Positions 1 through 9,271 of a stretch of DNA of 41,758 nt are shown one piece after another. The DNA is from Candidatus Didemnitutus sp. Lineage in GTDB: Bacteria > Verrucomicrobiota > Verrucomicrobiia > Opitutales > Opitutaceae. Every line of letters starts with the position of its first letter. The stretch's first letter is position 1. The DNA lies in assembly GCA_030681265.1 (NCBI GenBank), contig JAUXXD010000071.1, positions 1 through 41,758 of the forward strand, given 5' to 3'. Made by a program: the position numbers and the translations under genes. The notes beneath the pieces are model-generated. The model did not search any database. It saw nothing but the letters and a program-made list of their open reading frames with translations, and was not told where the DNA came from.

Positions 1-552
1 TCGCCAACTATCGGACGCGAATTCTTTTTCACTGCGGGAAACTCAACCTGTTGCCCGTGCTCCCGTCCTCACCGACCCACTAAGAAACCGGAAGAACCAA
101 ACATGGCGCGACTGCTCGTGGCGTGGCGCAAAGCGGGGCGACCCGTGGTGCATGTGAAACATAATTCCACGCTCACGGACTCGCCTTTGCATCCGCTTCA
201 TCCCGGCAACGCGATTAAACCAGAAGTAGCTCCGCTACCTAGCGAACGCATTTTCGAGAAGCGTGTGAACAGCGGTTTCATCGGCACGCATTTGGAGGAG
301 TATTTGCGCGCGCTCGGTGTGACCGACCTCGTCATCGTGGGTCTGACCACGCCGCATTGCGTGTCCACCACGACGCGGATGGCGGCGAATCTCGGCTTCA
401 CGGTGCGCTTGGTGGCGGACGCGACAGCGGCATTCGATTGCACGGCGCATGATGGCCGCGCGATTGCGGCGGCGGAGGTGCATTACCATGCGCTAGCGAC
501 GTTGCATCGCGAGTTCGCCGAAGTGGTGATGACAACGCAGGTCGGGTGCTAA
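1..552 (+). CDS. Isochorismatase-family cysteine hydrolase, N-terminus incomplete
   Basis: Probable isochorismatase-fold amidohydrolase (hydrolysis of amide or enol-ether bonds through a Cys-Lys-Asp triad). Seen: the segment AWRKAGRPVVHVKH, then FEKRVNSGF with the likely catalytic Lys, then TTPHCVSTT with the likely nucleophilic Cys, and a C-terminal HYHALATLHREFAEV, all in family order. The frame is open to the window edge. The first ATG is at 103, but residues just before it (PEEPN) still resemble the family pattern, so translation probably starts further upstream. The expected N-terminal strand with the catalytic Asp is not recognisable in any frame of nt 1-80, so the gene is either cut by the window or damaged at its 5' end. 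Substrate cannot be inferred. Confidence 0.7.
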   Translation, partial: SPTIGREFFFTAGNSTCCPCSRPHRPTKKPEEPNMARLLVAWRKAGRPVVHVKHNSTLTDSPLHPLHPGNAIKPEVAPLPSERIFEKRVNSGFIGTHLEEYLRALGVTDLVIVGLTTPHCVSTTTRMAANLGFTVRLVADATAAFDCTAHDGRAIAAAEVHYHALATLHREFAEVVMTTQVGC

Positions 553-708
553 ATGCATTCGGTCGGCGGGCAACCGTTTGGCCAAAGTTGGTGCGATTTA
601 GTAAATTGGCGGATTCGGACTTGGCGTTGAGATTGGAGCGGCGCACCTTCGCGGGTGGCACTCGGCGAGAATCACGAGTAGCAAATAAACCAATTCTGTA
701 GCGAGCTT

Positions 709-3700
709 ATGAAAAAACGTCTGGCGGCACTGGGCTTGGTTATTCTGTCATTGAGTCTCGGCTGGTTCGCCTTGCGTGTGCGCGAGACCGCGCCCCCAGA
801 CGCCGCGCCGGCGAACACCGCGGGAGCCGCGATACCGCCGGTGGCCGGGGCCGCGCCCGTTATCCCCGCCGCCACGACGGGCGCACCGCCCCGCACCGTG
901 CCGGTGGCGCGTCCGCGCAGCTACGCTTTTGGGCAGGACGGACCGGTGGCGCTCAGCGCGATTCCGGAAGGCGAGTTCCGCCGCCAACTCACGGCGCTCC
1001 AGCCCGACGCGCAGGCCCACGCGTTAAAGGAAATGGAGCGGCTGCAAATTCCGTTTATCGACCTCGGCTCGTTGCGCGTGGATGCCAACGGACAGTTGTT
1101 CTACGTGTGTGATTTGCCGGGCAAGGATGAGAAGGAGGCGAAGGGCGTCGCCTCCGATCCGGCCCAGCGTCCGACGCCGGGCGTCGGTGTGGACGGGCCG
1201 GAACTCGGATCGACGCGCCCGGCGACGGCGGCCGATTTTGCGGTGGCCGTGCCGGTCTCCTCGCCGCCGATCCGCCACAGCAAGCCCGGCGCGTCGAAGG
1301 TGATTTATCTCGATTTTAACGGTCACACCGTCACCGGCACGGCGTGGAATACCGCGGCGGGCGCTCCGGCGGCCTATGTGTGTCTGCCGTTCGATCGCGA
1401 TGGCAACGCCTCGACCTTTTCGCCGGCGGAGCAGGCCATCATTGTCAATATTTGGGAGCGGGTGGCGGAGGATTACCGCGCCTTTGACGTCAACGTAACG
1501 ACGGAAGAGCCGGCGGTGTTTACCGACACGACGGCACGCGCGCTGATCACCGCGGACAAGGATGCGAACGGCGTGGCAAATCCCAGTTCTTCCTCAGCGG
1601 CGGGCGTCGCCTACGTCGGCGTGTTCGGTAAATCTACCTACCGCGACACCTATGCGGTTTCCTTCATCTACCACACCGGGTTGAGCGAAGGTTATTTGGC
1701 CGTCGTGGTGTCCCACGAGCTCGGCCATAACATGGGCCTCAGTCACGACGGCACATTGAACTCCGACGGCAGTAAGAGAGACGAATATTACAGCGGTCAC
1801 GGTTCGGGCGCGACGGGCTGGTCGCCGCTGATGGGTTCGGGCTCGCGCATGGTCCAGCAGTGGTCGCGCGGCGAGTATTACCAAGCGAGCAATTTGCAGG
1901 ATGACCTCGGGATTCTCACCGCGCTGCTCGGCGCGCGTCCGGATGATCACCTCGACACGATTGCTGGCGCCACGCCGCTTTTTATCAACGGCGCGGAGGT
2001 GCGGCAGCGCGGCACGATCAGTTCCGCCGCCGATGCCGATCGGTTTTCGTTCAAGACCTCCGGTGCGGTGTCGCTCACGGTTGCTCCGCATAGTTCGGCG
2101 TTCACCAGTAACCGCGGTTCGCTCGACGTCGTGGCGGAAATCTACAACGCCGCCGGCAGTCTCGTCACGTCGGTCAATCCGGCCGACGCCACCGATGCGA
2201 CGATCAGCACGACGCTGGCGGCGGGCACTTACACGTTGCGCATCAGCGGCACGGGCACCGGTTCGCCACTCAGCAGCACGCCGACCGGCTACACTTCCTA
2301 CGCGAGCATCGGCCAGTATCAAATTTCCGGCACCATCGCGCCGAGCGCGGATCTCTTGGCCGCGGGCATTGCGGAGCAGCCCGAGTCGCAATCCGTTTTT
2401 CCGGGCAACACCGCGCGCTTCTCCGTCATCGCGGTGGGTAACCCCGCCGTCAGCTACCAGTGGCAACGCTCCACGGACAACGGCAGCAGTTGGCAGAATC
2501 TCGCCAGCGACGCCACGCACTCCGGCATGGCGACGGCCGCGCTCGCGGTTGCTGATCTCTCGGCGCCGATGAACGGTTACCGTTACCGCTGCGTGGTCAC
2601 CAACTCCGTCGCCTCCGCCACCAGCACGGCCGCCACGCTCACGATTCAAACGCCGCCGCCGCCCGTGTTGCCCGTTTTCGGCGGCACCGGTGTGCCGGTG
2701 CCGAGCTTCTCGCGCGGCCTCCCGGCGAGCACGAGTCAGAATCTGAGCATCACGCTGCAAGCCGGCACCGAGCCGATCACCTACCAGTGGCGGCTGAACG
2801 GCGTCGATATCCCCGGCGCCAACGGGCTCTATTATTTCGTGCGCAACTGGCAGCCGGTGCACGCGGGCGTTTACACCATCGTCGCCACCAACTCCGTCGG
2901 CAGCGTCACCTCGGGCCCTTACACGCAATACATCTCGCCCGAAGGCGGTTGGCGTTTCCGCAATCCGCTCGTCACCGGCAACGGCCTCACGCGCGCCGCG
3001 TTCATCAACGGCCGTTTCCTCGTCGGCGGCCTGCGCGGCACGTTGCTCGTCTCCACCGACGGCCTCAACTGGACCACGCGCACCGTCCCTGCATCGAACA
3101 ACCTCTACGGCTTTCACTACGTCAACGGCCTCTACGTCGCCCTCGGCAGTCTCGGTGCCATCTTCACTTCCACCGACACCATTACGTGGACACCGCGCAA
3201 CACCGGCACCTTGCACCAGGACGGCTCGAGCGGATTGCAATTCGTCGCCTACAGCGGCGAGCGACTCATGGCCGTCGGCACCGGCGGCACCGTGACCACC
3301 TCGACCGATGGCATCACCTGGACCGCGGGCACCGTCGGCACGGGCGACGACCTCAACGGCGTCGCGTTTGCCTTCGGCAAGTTTCACGCCGTGTCGCAAA
3401 CCAGCGGACGCGTTTACAGCTCGTCTGACGGCACCACTTGGACGTCGGTCGCGTCGTCGTCGAACACCCTGCGCGCGATCGTGTTTGGCGCGGGCCGGCT
3501 CGTCTCCGGCGGCACGGGCGGCGTCATGTCCACCTCCACCGACGGCCTCAACTGGAGTTCCGTGAGCACCGGTTCGTCGAACACCATCATCGGTCTCGAT
3601 TACGTGAACAACTTTTTCTATGCGGCGTGCACCGGCGGCGTGTTGCTCCGCTCGTCCAACGGCACCTCGTGGACCGTCATCGATATCGCCACCAACAATT

Positions 3701-5523
3701 CCAATCTCCAATCCGTCGCCTATGGCAACGGCCTCTACGTCGTCCCCGGCCAGAGCGGCGTCACGGGCCGCGCGTTGCTCACTTCGACCGACGGCCTCAA
3801 CTGGACGCAGCGCATCACCGGCGTCGGCGCGATCAGTTCAAACTTGCGCGCCATCACCGCCGGTGACAGCGGCCTGGTCGCCGCCGGCACGGCCGGTGTG
3901 CTCCTGTATTCGACCAACGGCACGACGTGGACGCAGGACGCAAATTTCGGTTTGCTGTTCAACGATGTGGCCTATGGCAACGGCCTCTACGTCGCCACCG
4001 GCAACAACGGCTCGATCGCCGGCGCCGTCATTCACTCCGCCACCGGCGCGCCCAACACGTGGATTTCGCAACCCGGCCTCACTGGCGTTGCTGCGCTCAA
4101 CGGCGTGCGCTACCACAACGGCGCATGGGTGTTGGTCGGCCTTGGCGGCACGACGCAACGCGGACGCGTTTACACGTCAACCACCGGCACGGCTTGGACG
4201 TTGCGCTACACCAGCGGCACCGCGCTCAACAAATCCTCCTACGGCAACGGGGTCTCTGTCGCCGTCGGCGACGCTGGTGCGGTCGCCCGTTCCACCGACG
4301 GCACTAATTGGACCGGCCTCCTCCCGCCAACCACGAAAAATCTCCGCGACATCGCCTTCGGTGCCGGTCTGCACGTCGCCGTGGGCGAAGGCATCGTGCT
4401 CAGCTCTCCCGATGGCAACACGTGGACCGATCGCACGTTCACACCTGACACACTCACCAGCGTGATCTACGCCGCCGGCCATTTCATCGCCACCGGGCCC
4501 GCGAGCACGTATTATGTTTCCAGCGATGGCCTCAACTGGACCGGTCGCTTCACCGGCGCCTTCGATCCGGTTTTCGACACCGTCGTGTTCAACAACACCA
4601 TCTATGCCGTCGGCGACAACTCGATCATCATTGCCGCCAACACCCCCGTCATCGACAACTCCGCCGCACTCACCGTCAACGCCGGCACGCCCCTCACCCT
4701 CCGCGCCGCCGTGGCCGCATCGGCGACTCCCGTGACCTACCAATGGTTCCGCGATGGCGCGCCCGTCGGCGGCGCGACGTCACCCATCACGACGTTGCAC
4801 AACCCGTTCGCCGGCTCCTACACACTCGTCGCGACCAACGGCTTCGGCGAAACCACCAGCGCGCCCACCGTGCTCACTCTCAACAAAATCGCGCAAACCA
4901 TCACCTTCCCCGCGCCCGCCAACCGACTCTTCACCACCACGCCGTTCTCGCTCATCGGCAGCGCCTCGTCCGGCCTCGCGCTCTCCTACACCGTGCTCTC
5001 CGGCCCCGCCACGCTCAACGGCGACAGTCTCACGCTCACCGGCACCGGCACCGTCACCGTGCGCGCATCCCAAGCGGGCGACTCCACCTACGAGCCCGCC
5101 GCACCGGTGGACCGCAGCTTCACCGTCGCGCCGAGTTTCGCCTCGTGGCAACGGGTGTATTTCACCGCGCCGGAATTGGCCAACTCCGCACTCAGTGGAC
5201 CGAACGCGAGTTACGCCACGGACGGTTTGCCCAACCTCGTGAAATACGCGCTCGGCCTCAACCCGACGCAAAGCAGCAGCCTCGCTGCCGTGTCGGAGGT
5301 CACCGCGAGCATCTCGGAGTGGATTTTCACTTATACACGACCGGAAGCCGTGACTGACCTCACTTACACCGTGGAATATTCCCTCGATCTAGTGAATTGG
5401 TCGTCGGTGGGCGTGATCCAGGAACTTGTCTTGCGCACCGGCGGCCAGGAAACGTGGCGCGGCTTCGTGCCACGGGGAGTTGGGGCCAACGTTTATTTCC
5501 GACTCCGCGTCACGCGGCTCTGA
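709..5523 (+). CDS. Secreted metzincin-like metalloprotease with PPC, Ig-like and STDGxxW propeller repeats
   Basis: Giant exported protein of 1604 residues. N-terminal signal/anchor (KKR, then a hydrophobic stretch) and an Ala/Pro-rich linker. Residues about 200-410 form a zinc protease: HELGHNMGLSHDG supplies H336, E337, H340 and H346, and M375 in PLMGSG fits the Met-turn. Then a PPC-like beta domain (about 425-545), two Ig-like modules (about 555-740), and some 13 repeats of about 40 residues each carrying an S-T-D-G-x-x-W-T type motif (nt 3053-4550), as in BNR/Ycf48-like propellers. Another Ig-like module and an MBG-like stretch follow, with a C-terminal domain containing DGLPNLVKYALGLNP, a motif I associate with verrucomicrobial exported proteins. 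The enzyme probably acts outside the cell; substrate unknown. It stands alone and converges on the PEP-CTERM gene. Confidence 0.85.
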   Translation: MKKRLAALGLVILSLSLGWFALRVRETAPPDAAPANTAGAAIPPVAGAAPVIPAATTGAPPRTVPVARPRSYAFGQDGPVALSAIPEGEFRRQLTALQPDAQAHALKEMERLQIPFIDLGSLRVDANGQLFYVCDLPGKDEKEAKGVASDPAQRPTPGVGVDGPELGSTRPATAADFAVAVPVSSPPIRHSKPGASKVIYLDFNGHTVTGTAWNTAAGAPAAYVCLPFDRDGNASTFSPAEQAIIVNIWERVAEDYRAFDVNVTTEEPAVFTDTTARALITADKDANGVANPSSSSAAGVAYVGVFGKSTYRDTYAVSFIYHTGLSEGYLAVVVSHELGHNMGLSHDGTLNSDGSKRDEYYSGHGSGATGWSPLMGSGSRMVQQWSRGEYYQASNLQDDLGILTALLGARPDDHLDTIAGATPLFINGAEVRQRGTISSAADADRFSFKTSGAVSLTVAPHSSAFTSNRGSLDVVAEIYNAAGSLVTSVNPADATDATISTTLAAGTYTLRISGTGTGSPLSSTPTGYTSYASIGQYQISGTIAPSADLLAAGIAEQPESQSVFPGNTARFSVIAVGNPAVSYQWQRSTDNGSSWQNLASDATHSGMATAALAVADLSAPMNGYRYRCVVTNSVASATSTAATLTIQTPPPPVLPVFGGTGVPVPSFSRGLPASTSQNLSITLQAGTEPITYQWRLNGVDIPGANGLYYFVRNWQPVHAGVYTIVATNSVGSVTSGPYTQYISPEGGWRFRNPLVTGNGLTRAAFINGRFLVGGLRGTLLVSTDGLNWTTRTVPASNNLYGFHYVNGLYVALGSLGAIFTSTDTITWTPRNTGTLHQDGSSGLQFVAYSGERLMAVGTGGTVTTSTDGITWTAGTVGTGDDLNGVAFAFGKFHAVSQTSGRVYSSSDGTTWTSVASSSNTLRAIVFGAGRLVSGGTGGVMSTSTDGLNWSSVSTGSSNTIIGLDYVNNFFYAACTGGVLLRSSNGTSWTVIDIATNNSNLQSVAYGNGLYVVPGQSGVTGRALLTSTDGLNWTQRITGVGAISSNLRAITAGDSGLVAAGTAGVLLYSTNGTTWTQDANFGLLFNDVAYGNGLYVATGNNGSIAGAVIHSATGAPNTWISQPGLTGVAALNGVRYHNGAWVLVGLGGTTQRGRVYTSTTGTAWTLRYTSGTALNKSSYGNGVSVAVGDAGAVARSTDGTNWTGLLPPTTKNLRDIAFGAGLHVAVGEGIVLSSPDGNTWTDRTFTPDTLTSVIYAAGHFIATGPASTYYVSSDGLNWTGRFTGAFDPVFDTVVFNNTIYAVGDNSIIIAANTPVIDNSAALTVNAGTPLTLRAAVAASATPVTYQWFRDGAPVGGATSPITTLHNPFAGSYTLVATNGFGETTSAPTVLTLNKIAQTITFPAPANRLFTTTPFSLIGSASSGLALSYTVLSGPATLNGDSLTLTGTGTVTVRASQAGDSTYEPAAPVDRSFTVAPSFASWQRVYFTAPELANSALSGPNASYATDGLPNLVKYALGLNPTQSSSLAAVSEVTASISEWIFTYTRPEAVTDLTYTVEYSLDLVNWSSVGVIQELVLRTGGQETWRGFVPRGVGANVYFRLRVTRL

Positions 5524-5544
5524 GCACCCCCGGCGAGTCGCACC

Positions 5545-5756
5545 GTCCAGACCCTGTCCGCGGACACGGTCTGGACATCGAAACAGCAGTCCGGAAGCCG
5601 CGAACCTTCGTTGTCCGCTGCAAACCGTGTCCACGAGCTGTCCAGACAGCGTTGGACAGCGCAATGGGACCATTTTCCGTATCAGGACACGGACAGCACC
5701 ATCGCTTTAAAGTAATTCGGATTTCCTGTCCGTGTCCCAACCGTGTCAGCGGACAC
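5545..5756. repeat. Palindrome-rich convergent intergenic region (GGACAC/GTGTCC motifs), possible bidirectional terminator
   Basis: The gap between two convergent genes holds three inverted repeats built from the same GTGTCC/GGACAC word: a 32-bp palindrome with one mismatched pair at 5545-5576, a 12-bp perfect pair at 5685-5696 and 5726-5737 with a 29-base loop, and GTGTC/GACAC at 5743-5756 overlapping the stop of the minus-strand gene. No T-tract follows, so this is not a classical intrinsic terminator. The shared word suggests a repeat family or a protein-binding site cluster. Confidence 0.5.
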
Positions 5757-6528
5757 GCCGCCGCCACGCGACAGCGCCGATGGCAAGCAGCCCGGCCAGT
5801 GCCGCGTAGGTCGACGGCTCGGGGATGGCGGAGATGTTTGCCGCCGTGTAGTCGCCCGTGAAGGTGAAGACCCTTACGTTGTCTGCGAGCCCCGTGTAGC
5901 TGACCGCGCCGCCCGAAATGACGAAGGCATGCCAGACAGAATTGGGCACGGTGGGATTGGAATTCAAGGTCGCCGCGACGGCGTAGTTTACCCACAGCGT
6001 GGTGGTGGTTCCGTTATTAACGAGCGAGACCGAATTCCAAGCACCGGGCGTGTAGGTCGCCGAACCAAAAGCTTGAATGCCGTTCAACTTGCCTTCGATC
6101 CGGTTGGTTGCCGGATTGTAGAGAATCGACATGCCGTTGATGTTGGCATCACCCACGGAAAAAATCTCAGTCGAAACGGTCGAGCTAGTGCTGCCGGGAT
6201 TCTTGAAAAGTAATTCCAAACCCCAGTTCGTCGCTTGGTTCACGGAGCCCCCGGTGACATTCCATGCAAAAAGTCCTCCACCGGCACCGTTGAAGGCATA
6301 GCTTCCGCCGGTCGGAGCCAGATTTGAGGAAGTGATGCCGAAACCAGTGGAATCCGGCATATTATGCCCATTGCCACTTGAGTCGCTATAGAAGTTTGTC
6401 GCGTTCGTGGGATCCTCGAAATTGTAGGCGGCAAAAATGGTCACGTTTGCCTGGGCCATCAGCAGTGCGGGGAAAGCTGCACAAACGAATAGAGTCACCA
6501 GAGCACGTGGAATCGTATGCATATTCAA
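5746..6528 (-). CDS. PEP-CTERM sorting-domain exported protein, LamG/concanavalin-like
   Basis: Exported 260-residue protein. It has an N-terminal signal peptide ending near LLMAQA, a beta-rich central region with YNFEDPTNATNFYSDSSGNG and LELLFKNPGST typical of LamG/concanavalin-like jelly rolls, and a C-terminal PEP-CTERM signal: IPEPSTYAALAG, a hydrophobic segment, then WRRRVR. PEP-CTERM proteins are known to be processed by exosortase and are usually linked to surface or exopolysaccharide biology. No exosortase gene lies in this window. It converges with the giant protease. Confidence 0.88.
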   Translation of the reverse strand: MNMHTIPRALVTLFVCAAFPALLMAQANVTIFAAYNFEDPTNATNFYSDSSGNGHNMPDSTGFGITSSNLAPTGGSYAFNGAGGGLFAWNVTGGSVNQATNWGLELLFKNPGSTSSTVSTEIFSVGDANINGMSILYNPATNRIEGKLNGIQAFGSATYTPGAWNSVSLVNNGTTTTLWVNYAVAATLNSNPTVPNSVWHAFVISGGAVSYTGLADNVRVFTFTGDYTAANISAIPEPSTYAALAGLLAIGAVAWRRRVR

Positions 6529-6611
6529 CTGCGATTAGTTGAAGACAATTCTTTGTCAACAGACGTTTGGCGCCTATGCAAAGCGGCGCTCCGCGGTTGA
6601 TTACAAGCGCC

Positions 6612-6643
6612 GCCGCCGCCGCAACGCGTCGAGCGGCGGCGGC
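6612..6643. repeat. GC-rich 11-bp inverted repeat (GCC trinucleotide stem)
   Basis: GCCGCCGCCGC at 6612-6622 pairs perfectly with GCGGCGGCGGC at 6633-6643 across a 10-base loop. It sits in the 366-bp gap upstream of the PEP-CTERM gene, just where the reading frame of the broken leader (6650-6790) stops resembling an exported protein. No T-tract on either side; it could be a stem-forming deletion endpoint or an attenuator. Confidence 0.45.
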
Positions 6644-6649
6644 ACGCGA

Positions 6650-6790
6650 ATTATTCTTGTTCGTGAGGGTGCCGTTGAAGTCCCAAGCGACAATCTTTGC
6701 AAACGAGAGGCCGGGTGCCGCGGCTAGGACCAGACTTGGCACCAGTGGAAATTGACGGAGTGAACGATACCAAGTGTGCAGCGTGGACAT
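6650..6790 (-). pseudogene. Truncated leader of a second PEP-CTERM-type exported protein
   Basis: An ATG at 6790 opens a frame whose first 40-45 residues look like a real exported protein: a hydrophobic signal ending LSFA followed by KIVAWDFNG, an opening common in PEP-CTERM proteins. After the GC-rich inverted repeat the frame becomes low-complexity (Arg/Ala) and then runs into the neighbouring gene out of frame, so the protein appears to have lost its body. The rest of the 6529-6894 gap shows no other gene. Confidence 0.35.
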
Positions 6791-6894
6791 AGGTGATGAG
6801 TGGAAGAAGGATCTGACGACACCGCCGCAATGGCCCGTCTATCACGTCACTTGAGCCGCTTATTGTCCGGCCTGCGGCCGCTCACCTTACCTTC

Positions 6895-7404
6895 TCAGCG
6901 CGACGCGGGAGTTTCACTCCACCGCGTCAAACGCTGCTCCGTTTCGGCGAGATCGTTGTGCAAACGGGCGAGGATATCTTGCACGTTTTGGAGGCGATTC
7001 GCGACGGTCTGCGACACCCCGCCGGTTGACTCCTGCTTCAATTTCAAATCCTGCTCCAACGTCGCCGTGAAGAGTGCGATTTCGCGGTGAAGTCGCGCGC
7101 GCCGTGCTTGCCAACCGAGTAGCTGCACTTCGCGCACGGATTTTCCGTGCACCACGCCGAGCATGTCATGCTCGCGCGCGGCAGCGGGCGTGACCTCGCG
7201 GTGCATGGCATCGAGCCGCAGTTCGTTCAACGCCGTATCGAGCGGCTCCAATTGCTCCGCCGTGAAACGTCGGCCGAGCTCCGCGCGGAACGCGGCCAGA
7301 CTCTCCCTCGACTCGCCGCGCACGATCACGTCAGGCAACGGCACCGGTTTGGCACAACCGGGCAGGCCACCGAACAGGAGAAAAACCAAGATGCCGCGCA
7401 ACAT
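6895..7404 (-). CDS. Small lipoprotein with helical C-terminal half
   Basis: A 169-residue protein. A short hydrophobic leader ends in a lipobox, LPGC with Cys17, predicting signal peptidase II processing and lipidation. The body is charged and mostly helical, with a coiled-coil-like C-terminus (LQNVQDILARLHNDLAETEQRL). I do not recognise the family. It follows rsmH by about 66 bp on the same strand and is probably co-transcribed. ATG at 7404. Confidence 0.72.
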   Translation of the reverse strand: MLRGILVFLLFGGLPGCAKPVPLPDVIVRGESRESLAAFRAELGRRFTAEQLEPLDTALNELRLDAMHREVTPAAAREHDMLGVVHGKSVREVQLLGWQARRARLHREIALFTATLEQDLKLKQESTGGVSQTVANRLQNVQDILARLHNDLAETEQRLTRWSETPASR

Positions 7405-7470
7405 CCTGCGATACTGTGCCGCCGCCGTAGATGACGCAAAACGGAAAACACGTTCCGCGAGCCGCGCTAA

Positions 7471-8550
7471 TCAGGCGCGGATGGCCCAGCGGAGTTTGGC
7501 GGAGGAACTGCGCGGATTGGCCCGGCGCTCGGCCGGTCCGGCGCGCACGACTTCGTCGTTCGTCTGCGCATAAATTCCGTCCCGCACGCCGTCGCGGAAA
7601 GCGTGCTTCACGCGGCGGTCTTCGCCGGAATGAAACGTGAGAATCGCCACGCGTCCACCGGACTTCAAACAATGCGGCAACTGGCGGAGCAGGAGATCGA
7701 GCACGCCAAACTCGTCGTTCACCGCGATGCGGAGCGCTTGAAACACGCGGCGCACACAGTCGTCGGCCGCCTCGGCATCGGTGCGGGGTTGATGCGTTGC
7801 GAGGATTTCGCGGATCGCTTCGGCCAGTGGCAACGTGCGCAGGAAGGGCCTCGCGCTGCGGAGCGCTGTCAGTTCGCGGGCGAGGAGCGCGGCGCGGGGT
7901 TCGTCGGCATTTTCTGTGAGCGCGCGTTCGAGTTCGGCGGGCGACACGCGGGCGAGCCAGTCGGCGGCGGAAGGAGGACGCGACGGGTTCAACCGCAAGT
8001 CGAGCGGACTGTCGGTCTTGAACGTGAAACCGCGCGCGGGATCATCGAGTTGCATCGAGGAAACGCCGAGGTCGGCGAGGATGGCATCGACGCCACTGAG
8101 TCCGAGGTTGGCCAGCGCCTTGGTGAGTCCGGCGAAGTTGGAGCGGACCGGCGTGAACACCGTCTCGTCCCAGCCGGCTTCGCGCAGGCGCGCGGTGGTC
8201 TTGGGGTGTTCGATGGGATCGACGTCGAGGCCGATGAGTCGGCCGCCGGGCGCGACCTGCGGCAACAACTCGCGCGCGTGACCGCCAAAACCAAGCGTGC
8301 AGTCCACGACGACTTCGCCGGGTTGCAACGCGAGCGCGGCGACAATCTCGGCGACGAGAATCGGACGGTGTGTGCCGGCGGGTGTCTTGCCGGCGGCGAT
8401 GACCTTCGCAACGTCGGCCGCGTAACGCTGCGGGTCGTGCTCTTTGTATTTGTCCGCGAAGCGCCGCGGATTTTTGCCGTGGTAACGCGGACGACGGCGA
8501 TGCGGCGTCGGCGTGGCATCAGCGTCGGACGAGGAGGGAAAGTCAGCCAT
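7471..8550 (-). CDS. rsmH: 16S rRNA (cytosine-1402-N4)-methyltransferase RsmH
   Basis: SAM-dependent methyltransferase that N4-methylates C1402 of 16S rRNA at the ribosomal P site. Seen: HRPILVAEIVAAL, motif I VVDCTLGFGGHARELL, GLDVDP, ADLGVSSMQLDDPARGFTF, LDLRLNP and the late FHSGEDRRVK, all in RsmH order. At 359 residues it is about 50 longer than E. coli RsmH because of a basic N-terminal extension (HRRRPRYHGKNPRRF). I chose ATG 8550; an in-frame TTG at 8586 would add 12 residues. There is no nearby mraZ, ftsL or mur gene, so it lies outside the usual division and cell wall cluster. Confidence 0.93.
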   Translation of the reverse strand: MADFPSSSDADATPTPHRRRPRYHGKNPRRFADKYKEHDPQRYAADVAKVIAAGKTPAGTHRPILVAEIVAALALQPGEVVVDCTLGFGGHARELLPQVAPGGRLIGLDVDPIEHPKTTARLREAGWDETVFTPVRSNFAGLTKALANLGLSGVDAILADLGVSSMQLDDPARGFTFKTDSPLDLRLNPSRPPSAADWLARVSPAELERALTENADEPRAALLARELTALRSARPFLRTLPLAEAIREILATHQPRTDAEAADDCVRRVFQALRIAVNDEFGVLDLLLRQLPHCLKSGGRVAILTFHSGEDRRVKHAFRDGVRDGIYAQTNDEVVRAGPAERRANPRSSSAKLRWAIRA

Positions 8551-8608
8551 TCCCTCTAGTTTGGGCGACTTCGCGGCAAGGCACAAGGGTCGGCGCGCGG
8601 TCTGGCGC

Positions 8609-9154
8609 TCAGTTGAGCGGGGCGAAAAAGCGGATGAGGTTGGCGATGTGGTCGTCGAGCGGCACGCCGAGTTTGTCGCAACCGAGCGTGATGGTGCTGC
8701 GGTCGATCTTGGCGGCGAAGCTGGGCTCCTTGAACTTCTTCTTGATCGAACTGGCCTTCATCTGCGCGTAGGGCAGCGGATTCATTTTCCGGTAGGCGTA
8801 GAAAATGCCGCTGATCTCGTCGCAGGCGAGCAGCGCGGCGGCGAGTTTGGTTTCGGGCAGTGTTTTGAAATCGTGGTAGCCGTAGGCGTGCGCCTCGACG
8901 GCGTGGATGAGCGCTGCGGGATAATTCCACTCCTTGAACCACGCCAGCGAAGGACCGGGATGCGCGGCGGGATGCAGCTCGTAGTCGAGATCATGCAACA
9001 GCCCCGTGACCGCCCAGAGTTGCGCATCCTCGCCGAAGTGGTGCGCATAGCCCTCCATGCCCGTCGCTACCATCTCGGCGTGCAGGCGTTGGTATTCATC
9101 CTGCACATGACTGTGCAGCAACGTCGTCGCTTCGGCGCGGGTGGGGAGGGGCAT
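8609..9154 (-). CDS. HD-domain hydrolase
   Basis: A 181-residue predicted metal-dependent phosphohydrolase of the HD superfamily. The core motif GLLHDLDYE supplies the His-Asp pair; upstream GYAHHFG, later AVEAHAYGYHDF, and ACDEISG with a downstream Asp fit the remaining ligands. The family acts on phosphomonoesters or phosphodiesters, often nucleotides; the substrate is unknown. It lies about 58 bp before rsmH on the same strand, probably in one operon. ATG at 9154. Confidence 0.8.
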   Translation of the reverse strand: MPLPTRAEATTLLHSHVQDEYQRLHAEMVATGMEGYAHHFGEDAQLWAVTGLLHDLDYELHPAAHPGPSLAWFKEWNYPAALIHAVEAHAYGYHDFKTLPETKLAAALLACDEISGIFYAYRKMNPLPYAQMKASSIKKKFKEPSFAAKIDRSTITLGCDKLGVPLDDHIANLIRFFAPLN

Positions 9155-9271
9155 GACGCGAGGTTGCGGGTTGGTGTCGCGTTTGGCAACACGCCGGCGG
9201 CGCGCATGTTTACGGCCAAAAATTTGTCCGTGTGCGCCTTGCCGCTCGTGCGCGGCGGCGCGCAGCCAGCA

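Noticed and set aside
1594-3711. 705-codon minus-strand frame inside the giant protease gene
   Set aside because: Arg/Gly/Ala-rich translation typical of antisense shadow in GC-rich DNA.
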